Source: Neckera pumila
Lineage: Eukaryota > Streptophyta > Bryopsida > Hypnales > Neckeraceae
DNA: 64,000 nucleotides
NCBI GenBank assembly: GCA_963969595.1
Contig: OZ018408.1
Coordinates: forward strand, 47,431,022 to 47,495,021
Direction of reading: 5' to 3'
In this document: positions 49,409-62,149 of the stretch, piece after piece
How positions within the stretch are numbered: position 1 is the first letter of the stretch
Layout of the letters: each line of letters begins with the position of its first letter
The notes under the pieces: generated by a model
What the model was told of the DNA's origin: nothing
What the model saw: the letters and a program-made list of their open reading frames with translations, nothing else
The model's database searches: none
Position numbers and translations under genes: made by a program

Positions 49409-51893
49409 ATGGAGTGTTGTCACTTGGTCTCCGTGTTTCATGGTTCTGTTCACTTTCATCACACGAAAGGGGCAATTACGACGGACCTGGGATTGAAACG
49501 AAAGGGAAGAATCGATGGCGCTCCGAGGCTGGGAATTGCAGCGACCAGCACCTTGCCTGAAACTCCTGGTACGCAATTTCTGTCCTCAGCCCTTTTATAA
49601 ATTGAAACGTTTCGTGCTCTTTTGAAATTGTCTTAGGAGGATTATGAAGACCTAATTGAGCAGCACATGCTGATGAATCAATTAACGGTCTTATCCTAGT
49701 TTGTGAACAGAATCCACACAAACCCTCTTGTCTGAAAGATGGTGAGTTTCCGTGAGGATATATCGTACAGCCTTCCTTTTTTTTAAAGAATTTGCAACGT
49801 GTCTTGCTCATTTGCATATGAGATTCCCTCAGGACTGCGGCGACCTAAATGAAACATATGCTGGTCAATCTACTCTGCACGTTTAATGGGCTACTTGTAG
49901 TTTGGTAGCAAAATCAATGCAAACCCTAATGTCCAGGATTCCATTTAACACCTAAAGAAACAAGAAGCCCAAATTTGGGCTTCGAGTTTACTTAACAGTT
50001 TTGAGTAGGTCATATGAGTACTATAATTTGATCCATTTTATATATATTTTGACCATCATATGCAATTTTAGTGTTGTAAAATTTGGGCTCATCTAAATTC
50101 CATTTTACCACAATACGATCAGTCATGTTCAAACCACGAATCCTTGGTTCTTACTAAGAATTTGCCTTCGCACGATGGGAAGATCGGTGCAAGATCCTAC
50201 TGTAAGTGAATTATAATTACAAGCTATGCATGATTTTTGAACCAATTTCTTATGGAAGTTTGATGACTCAATCATTCATGATTGTAGGAAGTTTCAAATC
50301 ATTTATCACGTTTTTAATTTGCTTTACCATTTGAAACTTGAGGTGTGCGATCAATGACATGTTTACTATACCTCACACGTTGTGAAGATGTGTGGCAGGA
50401 TCCTCACGGCGTGAGAGATACCAAGAGCCTCAACGATTACTGCAAACCGAGAGCACGAACTTTCAAGGGTTGAAACCATCAACAACTCAGCCTGATGCAC
50501 CCAGTACCTCTGGTCGAGAGGATGGAAATGGAGTGGCAAACTATACCATCCAACTCACCACAAGCAACGAGGATCGGGCAAGTTTGTCGATTGCAAATGC
50601 TGGCATAATGCTATCACTCATTGGTGAAGGAGGGGAAGCTCTGGTACAACGGATACTTCCAGTTGAGGAGAAGGCGAATGATGTAGTCTTACGGTTTCAG
50701 AGAGGAGCAGTTGATGTGGTTCATTTTCGTGGCCCAAATCTTGGCCGTATCTCCGCTCTTTGGATTGCTCCTGAAGCAGGTCAGCTGTTCTATCCTTTGA
50801 CCATTTAGGATTATCTCCCTTGTGTCTGGCTAGTTTGTACTATAGGAAACTCAAGATAAAGTATGATTTGGAGAACCCTATGCATTAAAAAAACCCGATC
50901 GTGGTTACAGTGTGCTCTTTGAAGAGCCTCAAAAATCACAAAGCCTACAGAGCTGAGCATGTAAGGTTTGTGATAAGGCCTGAACAACTGCTAGACCGTC
51001 AAGGTCTTTTTTCTAGAGTCGAATAAGTTTTCTGTATAGAAAGGGGTGTTCTCATTGCACTTTCGGTTTATTAATATAGTAGGGTCCTCTATACTTTGGA
51101 TCGGGTCATCACCTTCTATACCTTACAGAATGCCTGTTCCACTCTGCAATTCATGTCCACTTGTATTTACATGTATTTGTTGCTGGAACTCAATGCTTGA
51201 CTTGCTTTGGATGTTAACGTTGCAGGAACATGGCGGTTGGAGCAAGTGACGGTAACCTTGACACCTTGTAAGGGCACAGAGAAAGAACTGTCTCACAGGT
51301 TCAACGCCCGGGACGTACTTTTGGGCGATGGCGAGGACACCCCAGCTGTGGAGCTCAAACCGTCTCAAGTGTTGGAATGCAACGGAACCGAAGATCAAGC
51401 TCTTTTCGAAGCCTCCAAAGACTACTCACCGGCCAAGACTGCACAGGAATCTGCGAGGCTGCGTGAAGAGAGCATGCGAGAGTATGCATCTTTGAAGCTT
51501 TTCTTACTGGGCTCCACTGCTGGTATGGTTGGGGTGGGCACTCTGGGACTCTACTTGCTGAATGCTCCGGACTTGGCCGAAGGCTTCGCTTTCGGCGGTG
51601 GCGTAGGACTTGTGTATCTGTTTTTGATTCAACGGGCGGTGGATCAGCTGCCTAGTGGAGACAGTCCGAACAAACGTGTGTTATCAAAAAGGAAAGTGAA
51701 GACCCCTGCTGCAAGCTTTGCTTTGGTTGTGGGGATTGCACTTGTGCTAACCAGGGCCACCCAGGCTTCCGCTGCGTTCAACGTAAGCTTTCCTCCCCAG
51801 GAGCTTCTTGCTGGTGTGCTTGGGTTTTTCACTTCCAAGGTTGCCGTGTTGCTGGCTGCCTTTAGGTCCTCTGGAAGTGAGAAAGATCAGTAG
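49409..51893 (+). CDS. Predicted plastid membrane protein: PLAT/LH2-like domain plus four TM segments (402 aa)
   Basis: I do not recognise a named gene. Exons: 49409-49568, 50399-50779 and 51226-51893, with GT-AG ends and matching phases. Residues 1-55 are basic and hydroxylated, compatible with a transit peptide. Residues about 100-195 are PLAT/LH2-like: a Tyr-Thr-Ile-Gln-Leu strand, a Val-His-Phe-Arg-Gly-Pro-Asn-Leu-Gly segment and a Gly-Thr-Trp-Arg-Leu-Glu strand. Four hydrophobic segments follow (about 269-291, 297-315, 342-358, 374-394). The first pair, after EYASLKLFLL, with VGLVYLFLIQRAVDQL, has the pattern of the ATP-synthase-I/CGL160-type membrane domain of green-lineage plastids. 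A role in thylakoid complex assembly is speculation. The first exon is least certain, since intron 1 (830 bp) could hide another exon, but exon 2 has no early ATG. It is convergent with the SET-domain gene. Confidence 0.72.
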
Positions 51894-52444
51894 GGGGTCA
51901 ATTTAGATGTACAGAGTATAAAGATAATTCACTTGGGGTGGTAGTAGAGCTTAATTACCATCTGATTTTGGAGAAGATGAAGTATTTGGCACTTGTATTT
52001 TTCTAATGAGTGTTTCAAAATGGTAAGTTGATTAGGGTAGTCAATGCAGTTGTGTCATATTTTCTTTGATTGAGAGGGAGAGGGGCAACGTTATGTTTAA
52101 TGTGAGCCCTCTGATGAGCCAACAAGTGCACTCGTGGACATTCATGATTTATGTTAACTGATACTTGAGGCTGGCCTCTGGCATGCACCATATTGAGAAC
52201 ACTTTTGCTGGTCATCAGCAAACCCTCAGACTTGAAAAGTACCTACTAGAATGCAAATTATCTATGGACAGATGCATCTGCACACATACAATTTAGCAAG
52301 GTAAAACACATTTGCAAGGCAAAACATCTGCAGTAGACATATTTGCATTTCGCCATCCAACACGACAGTAACCTCTGAATGCAGCAAAATCAAGATACTA
52401 GCCCAGAAACCAGACACAAGTGGCAAAAAATGTCAGTTTACAAT
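51894..52444. other. Convergent 3' region between the PLAT-TM and SET-domain genes
   Basis: 551 bp between the two stop codons, presumably holding both 3' UTRs. No gene is supported; the 52,015-52,221 minus-strand frame has no motif. Confidence 0.5.
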
Positions 52445-54206
52445 CTACTCATTGAACACCCACGGAGTCATATAGCCACCATCGTCCATGAGGCCGAGAT
52501 TTCTAAGCCTCCGCTCAGCATAATACTCTAAGGAATCCAACTCCGCCAACCTCGCCTCGAACCACGTTTGCAGTTCCTGCATCACTCTCTTCTCCCCTAA
52601 TCTCACTACCACAGCAATCTCCTTTCTCACACTCAACCCCCCTTGTCCTAAAAGCTCCAAGTCCTCGTCTACGGTAGTGCCATACCCATCCAGCGCGGTT
52701 TTCAACCCGTCCAACATGGACGTGCATATACCTTCCTCGTTCTCACGGCTCACGGGTGAGGACAAATGTTCCCAAGCTTCGTTACGAAAAAGCCCTTCTA
52801 AAAGGAAAGAATCGGGTCCAGCCAGAGCTGAGAGACGTAAGAACCTGATCAGCTCATCTGAGGGACCTTGCCCTCGGGGGACATCGAACTGCATGCTGCA
52901 TTGGAAGCCATTGATATCCAAGATGTCCGCCTTGTCGTCCACAAATCTGTCCTCTGGCGAAACTTCCAGGCTGAGCGCTAACGAATCCCGTTCACAGAAT
53001 GGAGACTCGCGTTCAACGAACCCAAAGTCCAATGCTAGATCCGCGTTGCTCTTGTCTATTCCATATTGCATCAGCACCTGCTCTCCCGATGCAATATCAC
53101 CTACAGCTCGCACAGCAAGCACATTGGTATTCTCTTTCTTCCAGATTTGGCCAGTCTTCTTCTTCACCCAGCTTGAATCTCTAAAAGCTCCCCCGTGGTT
53201 CACCAACTCAGCAACTGGGACGAGAGCGAGATCTTCGCCAGTAAGAGGAGGAGAGGTTCTAGACCTAAGAATACCAAAAGCCCATTTAAATGCATCAAAA
53301 GTGAAAATTTCAGGATCAAAAAGATTAGGATTCGGTTCTATCACTTCTTTCGTTAGTTTGTTGTATTCATTCTGCAGAAACTCGAGATAACCTACAACAG
53401 AGCCAAGAAGTTGTGTCCCTTGCAACTCGGCTAGGTCCTCGTCTGACCAAAAGAGCGGGGAGCCCAAGGTCTCGGGAAGGATGTCCAAGTAGGATCGCCA
53501 TTTGGAGCTTGGATTCGAAGACTCCTGGATCAGGAAGACTGCAATGGCCACCCACGTCTTTAAACCATCACAGACTTGCCCTAGGCTGGAGTTTCGCACT
53601 GTTGTGATGTTGATCCACGCTGCTTCTGGAACGTTGAAAAGCTCTTCCCCTTTCTTTACTGGTCGCTGGGTGACTAACCCTAACCTTTCAGGAACTTCGG
53701 CAGGTTGGATAGCTTCGCTTTGAATGCCTTGCGATTGAGCCCAGCCCCACAGGGTTTGTACCCGTGTCTCCATCCCCACGCTGCATTGCACTCGGCTCTT
53801 TACTGGTAATAGAATAACCTTGGCGAAAGGTTTCCTCGGCTGCAGTCTTCCGCTTCCAGAATTCTGCACACTCACACTTCTTTAGAGTGAATTTCTCTGA
53901 AACGACATTCTAGAACATCCTGCACACTTGTGACACTATCAATGCTTGTCACACAATTATCACACAGGCAAACCATGCCAGTTCTTGTGTTTGACCCCAA
54001 ACAGTCAGATTAAAGAGGTCAGGATGTAGGACGAAAATTGGGTAAAACGGCAATTGTACACCTAAAGGCAGCCAACAATGACAGCGCTTACAGATATTCA
54101 TAAAATATTGAGGTCCGCAAAATGGCATGAAAGAGCGAGAGCATACCGGCACAAACGCAGCAGTAGAGTGCAATCCTGGAGATGAGAGTGCCATTGCCAT
54201 GGCCAT
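52445..54206 (-). CDS. Plastid SET-domain protein methyltransferase, Rubisco-LSMT type (492 aa, 2 exons)
   Basis: A protein-lysine methyltransferase using S-adenosylmethionine. Relatives modify Rubisco large subunit or aldolase, or have unknown plastid substrates. Exon 1 (54147-54206) encodes 20 residues, MAMAMALSSPG onward; exon 2 (52445-53863) encodes the rest. The donor is GTATGC and the acceptor GTGTGCAG, in phase 0. A Ser/Arg-rich plastid leader covers about residues 1-50. The SET domain (about 72-305) has GLVTQRPVKKGEELFNVP at its start, the AdoMet-site motif ELVNHGGAF (239-247; ELINH-like), GEQVLMQYG (280-288) and the following NADLALDFGFV. The rest is a Rubisco-substrate-binding-like helical region. 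The KSN-DLALDFGFV spacing looks closer to the At3g07670-type branch than to classical LSMT; that is from memory. The substrate is unknown. Length is normal for the family. Confidence 0.88.
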
Positions 54207-54765
54207 AGCCGTGCAGGAGCTCAACTGTTTACTGCAGAAGTCTCGTTCATGAATCTTCTGTGAGAATGGCCACTGCAATTGGAAAATACAAGACAATACA
54301 TTACAAGTTTATCCCAATTCCATACCTTATTTTGGAACACAGCGCTCGCCTGCCTCCGAAGTTCGCAGAATCAAAACCCAAATGATCTACCAATCCCTCC
54401 CTTAAACCCCTGGTCCCTCAGACACACACACACTGAGGCTGCTTTCTCTACCACAAACTTCTCTACCACAGCACCAATTCCGACGACGTGATGATGAAAT
54501 TTGTCGCACCGTCTCTCAACAATTGCGTCACGGAAAGGAATTGCAATTTTCAAATTTCAATGGTGAATCGTACCTGAAAGAGATACCCTTAAATAATCGG
54601 AGGTGCAGATTTTCCAAAGCGCCACAGAGGAGCGTGCCCGGAAGGCTTGGCTTGCAGATGATGCGTCAATCTCAGAGGGGAATGACCATGCGGAGAACCA
54701 TGCGGAGAACCACGCGTCCACCTGTGGCGCATCGGGGTTGGAGGCTCAAAAAGCGTAAGTATTAA
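54207..54765. promoter_or_regulatory. Upstream region of the SET-domain gene
   Basis: Promoter and leader of the minus-strand gene. It includes a doubled ACCATGCGGAGA at about 54,687-54,713. The frames at 54,279-54,765 on both strands lack any motif, and no gene is supported. Confidence 0.4.
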
Positions 54766-55203
54766 ATAACCGACGAGCCGCGGTAGCGGCGAGTAGGTTA
54801 TTGGACATAACCGGTTGTTCACTTTTCAATCACAACCTTTGATCTCCGTGATCCAAGGGTGGAGGAAGCAAGTTGAGAGGAGAGAAGGTTATGAGTTGCA
54901 ACTTGTAATGGCAATGGTGATGGGTTGCCAATGGGATGGTGCCACGTGAGTGTTGAAAACTCAACAACCGGTTATGTATTAGGTAACCGATGAGCCGCGG
55001 TAGCAGCGAGTAGGTTATCGGACATAACCAGTTGTTCACTTTTCAATCACAACCTTTGATCTCCGTGATCCAAGGGTGGAGGAAGCAAGTCGAGAGGAGA
55101 GAAGGTTATGAGTTGCATCTTGTAATGGCAATGGTGATGGGTTGCCAATGGGACGGTGCCACGTGAGTGTTGAAAACTCAACAACCGGTTATATTAAGGT
55201 AAC
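54766..55203. repeat. 217-bp tandem repeat with internal inverted repeats
   Basis: Two units (about 54764-54980 and 54981-55197) with a 217-bp period, plus the first bases of a third (AGGTAACCGA at 55197). Each unit begins with a hairpin of the form ATAACC...GCCGC-GGTA-GCGGC...GGTTAT. Unit 1 also carries a 173-bp segment (54805-54977) with a perfect 15-bp terminal inverted repeat, ACATAACCGGTTGTT. Unit 2 is nearly identical, so the duplication is recent. Minus-strand frames in the two units are copies of one another and not genes. Confidence 0.85.
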
Positions 55204-57128
55204 CGACCCATTTTCAATCACTTAGGCAATTACGCATATTTGGAGCGCAGGTTTATTGAGTGCGGAATTTTTCTTGTGTATTGAAATAGAGTTGCATATT
55301 TTTAAGAATTTTATTACAGAAAATGTAACTACCATGAATGTTTTAGTAGAAGATTATTTTCCATTTATAATGGTGAGATATAGACCTTTTTATTTTTGAC
55401 CATAGGCTGATTGCAAAATCAACCAAGGTCTGGTTGCAATGTTGACTGCCTTGCAGCCAATCATAATGTGCCACAAATTAATAGAAAGATAATAACCTAT
55501 AGATTGGAAATTGGGAGGTGATAAAAAATGGGTCGATTATTAATTACCAATTTGGAAGTATTAATACTCCTGTTTAATTTACAACCACCAATCGAGGAGT
55601 TTTTTAGTATAAAGAAATAGGACTATAGAGAGATAAGGGTGAAAATCTGGAAAATACAATTGTGAAAAAGTAAAATAAAAAATTCTATAAAATGAATAAG
55701 GATTTAAAAATGAAAAGACTTTTAAGCAAGATTTGGTAAAGATATAAATTAGACAAACAAGAATATGTTGATGAAATAAAAACCAAAATGCTACTCTAAG
55801 CAGGAAAATGAAATTAGAACTAAATAGTAAATCCAAAAGATAATAAATCCAAAAGATAACAAACCCAAAAATAAAAAACCAACATAAAACCAAAATACAA
55901 TAGATTGAAAATTGGATTAGAACCAAATTGCAAACTAAATAAGAAATACAAAAAATACATAAATAAATTAAAACCTACTAGAAATGAACTGAAAATTGCA
56001 AAAAAATAAACAATAAAAAACACAAAAAGATTAATAAAGTTGATACTACTAGAACACTAAAGTAGTGATGAAAACTTATACTAATGTAGTGATTTTACAA
56101 TAATTTTTACAAAAACTAAGCATGACTTATTGTAAACATTCGAGGATGTGTTTGTTAAGCATTTATGTTTAGTTTTTTATTGCATATTTGATATTGGTTG
56201 TGCCACTCGATCTAATGTGTGCTACAATCTTTGTTTACATAACATTGTGCATTTTGATTTTTTTGCATATTGTTCTGTATTGCATGGTGTAACATCATGT
56301 TGATGGAGTTGTGGTGCCTCATTTTGTTGTTCACATTTTCTTGAATGTAAATTCTGTCAATTTCTAGTTTCTAATTCATATGTATTGTTTTTGTCTTTGT
56401 CTTGTTTTGTGGCCTTTTTTTGCTTATTTTAGTTTACAATTTGAGCAACTAAAATCTTCATCTGTTAAAATACAAATAACACAATATTATATGTATTCAT
56501 TTGTATTTTCTTCTTTAAATTGTTTTTTCAATTAAAATTTAGAAAAATGATTTTCTTTGCAACCTTTATTTTTGTTCAAAATCTCAAATTATTCTAATAT
56601 GTATTTCAATTGATATAGTTTTATGTATATATAACAGGTATACACAATATTGACAGTATTTTTTTCTTTCCCAAAATATTCTTAAGAAATCAACTTTTAC
56701 AACATAAATGTTTATTCACATATGAGAATTATTGAAATTTTATCAATCAATTAGGCCTAAAGGTTAAATTTAGCTTTCTAATAGTGAATTGCTTTGAAGA
56801 TCATTGTTGGGAAGTTGAGATTTTGGCTTAGAAAAAAAATCACTTGAAAAGTTTTCACACTATTTTTCATATCTACTTTTATCTCTTTAAATATTTAATT
56901 TAAAATTCAATTGGAATTATTTTTTAATTTTTATCAATTTATTTTCACTTGCTAACATTAATATTTAAAAATAATAGTTCATTACTTCACTTATAGAGAT
57001 TTTCAAATTGATAGACAATATAGAGTCTCATCTAACAATAATATTATATTGAAATTTGAATATAATTTGAATAGCTAAATTGGGCACAAAATCAAAGTTT
57101 GACTCTGTGACAATGAAATAGGTGCTTT
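55204..57128. other. AT-rich gene-free interval
   Basis: Very AT-rich with poly-A and poly-T tracts. The 115-aa frame on the minus strand at 55,579-55,926 is a Phe/Tyr/Leu-rich artefact of composition. Confidence 0.5.
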
Positions 57129-57432
57129 AGGCATTAGATGATATTTGGGGATCTTGGAAGGCCGTTTCAGGCCTGTTCCCTGATCTGCCTACATTCAGTG
57201 AACGTCAGTACGGTGTGTCAGAATTTTTTTTTTTCAAAAAAAAAATTAAAAAATTTGTTTTACCAAAATATCATTTCAAGCAAATTTTTTTTTTTTTTTT
57301 TTTTTTTCAGAAAATGACATGGCAGTTACTCGACCACGTCAGCCAACTATTACGTTCCCGCAGTCTGAGAATGCAGCAGACAGCAGGGGAACTTGGAGCC
57401 CTCCAAGACCCCTGAATCTCATCTAATGGGGT
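57129..57432. mobile_element. Inverted-repeat MITE of about 300 bp
   Basis: The left arm has CATTAGATGATATTTGGGG followed by TCTTGGA; the right arm, reverse-complemented, has CATTAGATGAGATTCAGGGG followed by TCTTGGA. Pairing continues imperfectly for about 90 bp to GAACGT on each side. The centre is A- and T-runs (57,225-57,308). Exact ends and target duplication are unclear, so I do not assign a superfamily. Confidence 0.6.
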
Positions 57433-57561
57433 TATATATTCAGTTTTTTACTAGATTATTAAAATGGATTTGCTCTAAAAAGATATGAAAAAATGAATTA
57501 TTTATTTGTAACTATTTGCTATAATCTTATTTGATTTCACTACTAGATTTTTTATACTAGG

Positions 57562-58620
57562 GACTAGCGATTGGCGCTTGCTTTGCTACACATTAAATAT
57601 ATTACTTTCATCAATTTTTCATCTGATAGAATGTAGATAAACAAAGTATGTATAACCTTTAAATGAAAATATTGACATTCTCATCTAATATTCTTTGAAA
57701 AAATTTATATCATAATTTTTACAAAATAACCTTTGCAAAGATGAAAACATAGCAATAAAAATAAATTAATCAAGTGAACAATGTAAGTAGAATCTTCACA
57801 TTTGAATATGTAGAGCAACGCTAGTGGTTGGTGCTTCCTTATTCTTTAATATCACATTTTAAAAAGACATGGAACTTATCTATAGTTTTGTTGTCTGAAA
57901 AGTTTCTTTGAAATTTTTTAGAAGTATCCATTTGATTTTCAAATATTTCACGAAAAGAATACATAATATATAGTAGAAAGTATCCTACGGCTATTACAAA
58001 AGCAATTGAATTCTATGATATTATTCAAAATTGAGTTGTAATATAACAAAGGAAGTTATGATTTTAGTAGAATGACTACCGATTGGCGCTTGCTTTGCTA
58101 CACAATACTTATATTACGTTCATTAATTCTTCATGTGATAGAATGTAGATAAACAATATATGTATAATCTTTAAATGAAAATATTGACATTCTCATACAA
58201 TAGTCTTTGAAAAAATTTATATAGTGCAATATAAAGTAATTAAAGAAAATCTTTATATCATAATTTTTACAAAATAACCTTTGCAAAGATGAAAACAGTG
58301 CTATAAGAATAAATTAATCAAGTGAACAATGTAGGTAGAATCTTCACATTTGAATATGTAGAGCAACGCTAGCGGTTGGTGCTTCCTTATTCTTTAATAT
58401 CACATTTTAAAAAGACATGGAATTTATCTATAGTTTTGTTGTCTGAAAAGTTTCTTTGAAATTTTTTTAGAAGTATCCATTTGATTTTCAAATATTTCAC
58501 AAAAAGAATACATAATATATAGTAGAAAGTATCCTATAGCTATTACAAAAGCAATTGAATTTCTATAATATTATTCAAAATTGATATGTGATATTACAGA
58601 GGGAGTTATGATTTGAGTAG
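57562..58620. repeat. 512-bp tandem duplication
   Basis: Copy 1 starts at 57562 (GACTAGCGATTGGCGCTTGC) and copy 2 at 58074 (GACTACCGATTGGCGCTTGC). They stay highly similar to the end, including GTAGAGCAACGCTAG.GGTTGG and AGAAAGTATCCTA. Copy 2 has an extra segment of about 34 bp after TTTATAT. No coding capacity. Confidence 0.88.
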
Positions 58621-58959
58621 TATGATAAGAAGGAAAAAATGAAAAAAAAAAAAAATTCATTTTATTTTAACAAGTATAGATTGGCCAAATTTTGCATGAG
58701 GTTTATTAATTTAAGATAATATTATGGATGAAAAAAATAAATGATGAATGACTGAATGAACAGAATTGAATGATTTTTTTAATCTAATTGCATTCTAGGG
58801 TGATACCACTAAGAAAACCAAAAAGAAATTTTTCTTTAAAGCTAAGATGCAGATGCAAAAACTAACAATTGATACCCTTGTTTAGTGATGGATTAGTATT
58901 CTTGTTTATCAAGTAAGATTTGCAAAAGATTTTCTTTATTACAAAAAAGACCATGACTA

Positions 58960-61860
58960 AATTATTTGTTTGTCTCATGAATGACAGTACGTGCTAATTG
59001 ACATACCTATAAATTATAGCTATAATAAGTTTTCATACATATTTAGTATTAAGATATTTATATAATTAAGTTTTGTAATTCTACAATACTTTTATTCTAA
59101 AGTATGAAAGCTATTGGAGATGAGTTTTGAATTTAAAAAGAAATTTGGAAATTAAATTGTGACTATTTTTTTATTTACTTAAATTTGAAACAATTCTAAA
59201 ATTTGTGTCATCCCGACATTCCTTACTCTTGCTAAGTACTACTAAAGAGACTAGTGGGTTGTCTGATGATTGACACTTCAGTGGGTTCAACTTAGCTACT
59301 CGACATACTCTTGCTAGATACTATTCCGTATTAAAGAGCCTAGTAGTTTGTTCAATGATTGACACTTTAGTGGGTTCAACTTAAGTAGTAGGACTACTTG
59401 ACATATTCTTGCTAGATACTACTAAAGAACTTAGAGGTTTGTTTGATGATTGACACTTCAATGGGTCCAACTTAGCTATTCAATGCTACCAATAAGTAAT
59501 CCATAGATTGATTCAACTAATCTCCTTGTACTAAAGTTGTCTGTAATAGTCTTGGAAAGTGCAAAACTTTTGCATAAAAATTAAATAAAAAATCCAAAGG
59601 TAATGGCTTTTCTTTCTTCGGCCCAGGAAAAAGAGGTTTGTCTAATGATTGACACTTTAATGGATTCAACTTAGCTACCCAACGCAATGAACAAAAACAT
59701 CATAAGTTGACCCAATTACTTTCTTTGTACTAAAGTTGGCCATAACTCTTAGAAGCCGCAAAGCTTCATATACAAAATTACAAAAATTCAAAGGTTTCAC
59801 AAGTTGATTCAAAATGGTGCTAGCTTTTTCTCTCTCCAACTTGAAAAAAAGAGCTTTGTCCGATGATCGGTACTTCACTAGATTCAATTGACGAAAAATC
59901 CAAAGATTCCACTATGGTGATTTGAAATGGTATTAGCTTTTCTCTCTTCGGCCTAAGAAAAAGAGCTTTGTTCGATGATTGATACAGGTTCACTAGGTTC
60001 AATTTAGCTACTCAATGTTGCAAACAGTATACTATAGATTGACCCACGAGTCTCTTCATACTAAAGTTGGTCGTAATTCCTGAAAGGCGAAAAGGTATTC
60101 ATTAAAAATGACAAAAAATCCAAATGTTTCATTGTGTGGATTTATGATTCAAGAACAAGAGCTTTGTCCAATGATTGACAATATAAGCCTGGTGTCTAAT
60201 TTATATACCCATTGAATATGAAAAAGTCATTTTGACTCAAATTTATCCTCCGACAACACTAAGAATCATGAAGTTAACGACTATTGCCTGCCCAATGAAA
60301 AAATCAAACTTTCCCTTGTCAAACTCTCCTTTCTTGAAGGTGCAAAGCTTCAATATTAAAAATGACAAAAAATCCGAAGGTTTCACTATGTGGATAGCAA
60401 ATGGTGATAACTATTTTCTCTTTAAGCTTGAAAAAAAGAGCTTTGTCCGATGATTGAAACTTTGATGAATTGTCCAATGATTGCACACTATAAGCCCGGT
60501 CACTAATATTTCTACTAAATAAGAAAGCCAATTCATACTTAAAAAACTACAAACATCAACCATTTTGTCTCATGAATGACGTTGCATGCTGATTGACATA
60601 CCTACAATTATAGTTACAATAAATTCTCATGCATATTTTACATTAAGGCATTTATATAACTGTGGTTTGCAATTCTACAATAGTATTCTTTTAAGTATGA
60701 ATGCTAATTGATCGAGATGAGTTTTGAATTCAAAAAACAATTTGGAAATTAAGTCATTGAAAGTTGAGACCTTTCTTTTGTTTACGTAAATTTAAAACAA
60801 TTCTAAAATTTGTATTATCCCGACATACTCTTGTCAGGTGGGTTGTCCATTGATTGGCACTTGAGTGGGTTCAACTCATCTACTTGACATACTCTTGCTA
60901 GATACTATTGAGGAGCCTAGTAGTTTGTTCAATGATTGGAAGCCGCAAAGCTTTCATGTACAAATGACAAAAAATCCAAAGGTTTCATTGTGTGGATTTG
61001 AAATGGTGTGTTAGCTTTTTTCTCTTCATCTCTAAAAAAAGAACTTTGTCTCATCATCAATACTTCATTGGATTGAATTGAACAAAAGACCCAAAGGTTT
61101 TACTATGTTGATTTGAAATGGTGTTAGCTTTTCTCTCTTCGGCCCAATAGAAAGATATGTATCCGATGATCGATACAAGTTTATTGGATTCAACTTAGCT
61201 ACTTGATGCTACCAACCAATACACCATAGATTGATCCAACTAGTCTCCTTGTACTAAAGTTTGCTACTGGAAGGCTCAAAGCTTTTGCATGAAAGACAAC
61301 AAAAAAATCCAAAGACTTCATTGCGTGGATTCAAAATGTCATTAGCTTTTCTCTCTTTGGCTCAAAAAATAAGAGCTTTGTCAGATGATCAACACTTCAA
61401 TGAATTGTCCAATAAATTGACACTATAACTATAAGCGTGGTGACTAATATACCTATAGAATATGAAAGGCGTTATCCGTAGTTAGAAAACTACAAACATC
61501 AACCATTTTGACTCAAATTTCTCCCCCAAACAACACCAAAAATCACGAATTTTGTGAGTAATGCTTGCCAAATGAAAAATCAAAGTTTCCCTTTGTGAAA
61601 GGTGCAATGCTTCAACATTAAAAATGACAAAAATTCCAAAGGTTTCACTATTGGTGGATTCCAAATGGTGTTAGCTATTCAATCTCTCTTCAATTCAATA
61701 AAAAAAAAGCTTTGTCCAATGATTGAAACTTCAATGAATTGTCCAATGACTGCACACTACAAGTCCAAGTCCGGTGCCTAATATACGGCCCACAAAATAA
61801 GAAAGCCAATTCATACTAAAAAAAACTACGAACATCAACCATTTTGGCTCAAATTTCTTC
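58960..61860. repeat. Degenerate, higher-order tandem array
   Basis: A motif of the form AGCTTTGTCCGATGATTGA recurs at least ten times (for example near 59852, 59958, 60158, 60436, 61370 and 61700), alternating with blocks such as GCAAAGCTTCA, AAAATCCAAAGGTTTCA and TAGCTTTTCTCTCTTCGG. A larger unit is also repeated: 58970-59160 matches 60573-60775, about 1.6 kb downstream, and 60200-60560 matches about 61440-61850. It resembles an old satellite-like array with no conserved reading frame. Confidence 0.7.
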
Positions 61861-62149
61861 CAAGACAACACCAAAAATCACTAATTTAGCGACTATTGCC
61901 TTGCCCACCAAAAGAATCAGAGCGGATGACGCGGAGTTTCCGCGCCTGCTCGTCCGTCCTTGTGCTTTCCAGTTGGGATAGCCGCCGACGTTTCCCCAGT
62001 TCCCACCGTCACTCCATCGCCTATTCCACTCCTCCGCCCTTCCATTCCAAGGCCATTTTGTTCTCGTCTGCACTCATCACTCCTCTCTCCGGTACCTTCG
62101 CTACCCTCTTCGTCGGTGTTTTCCCCATTCGCAATTTGCAACTCATCGT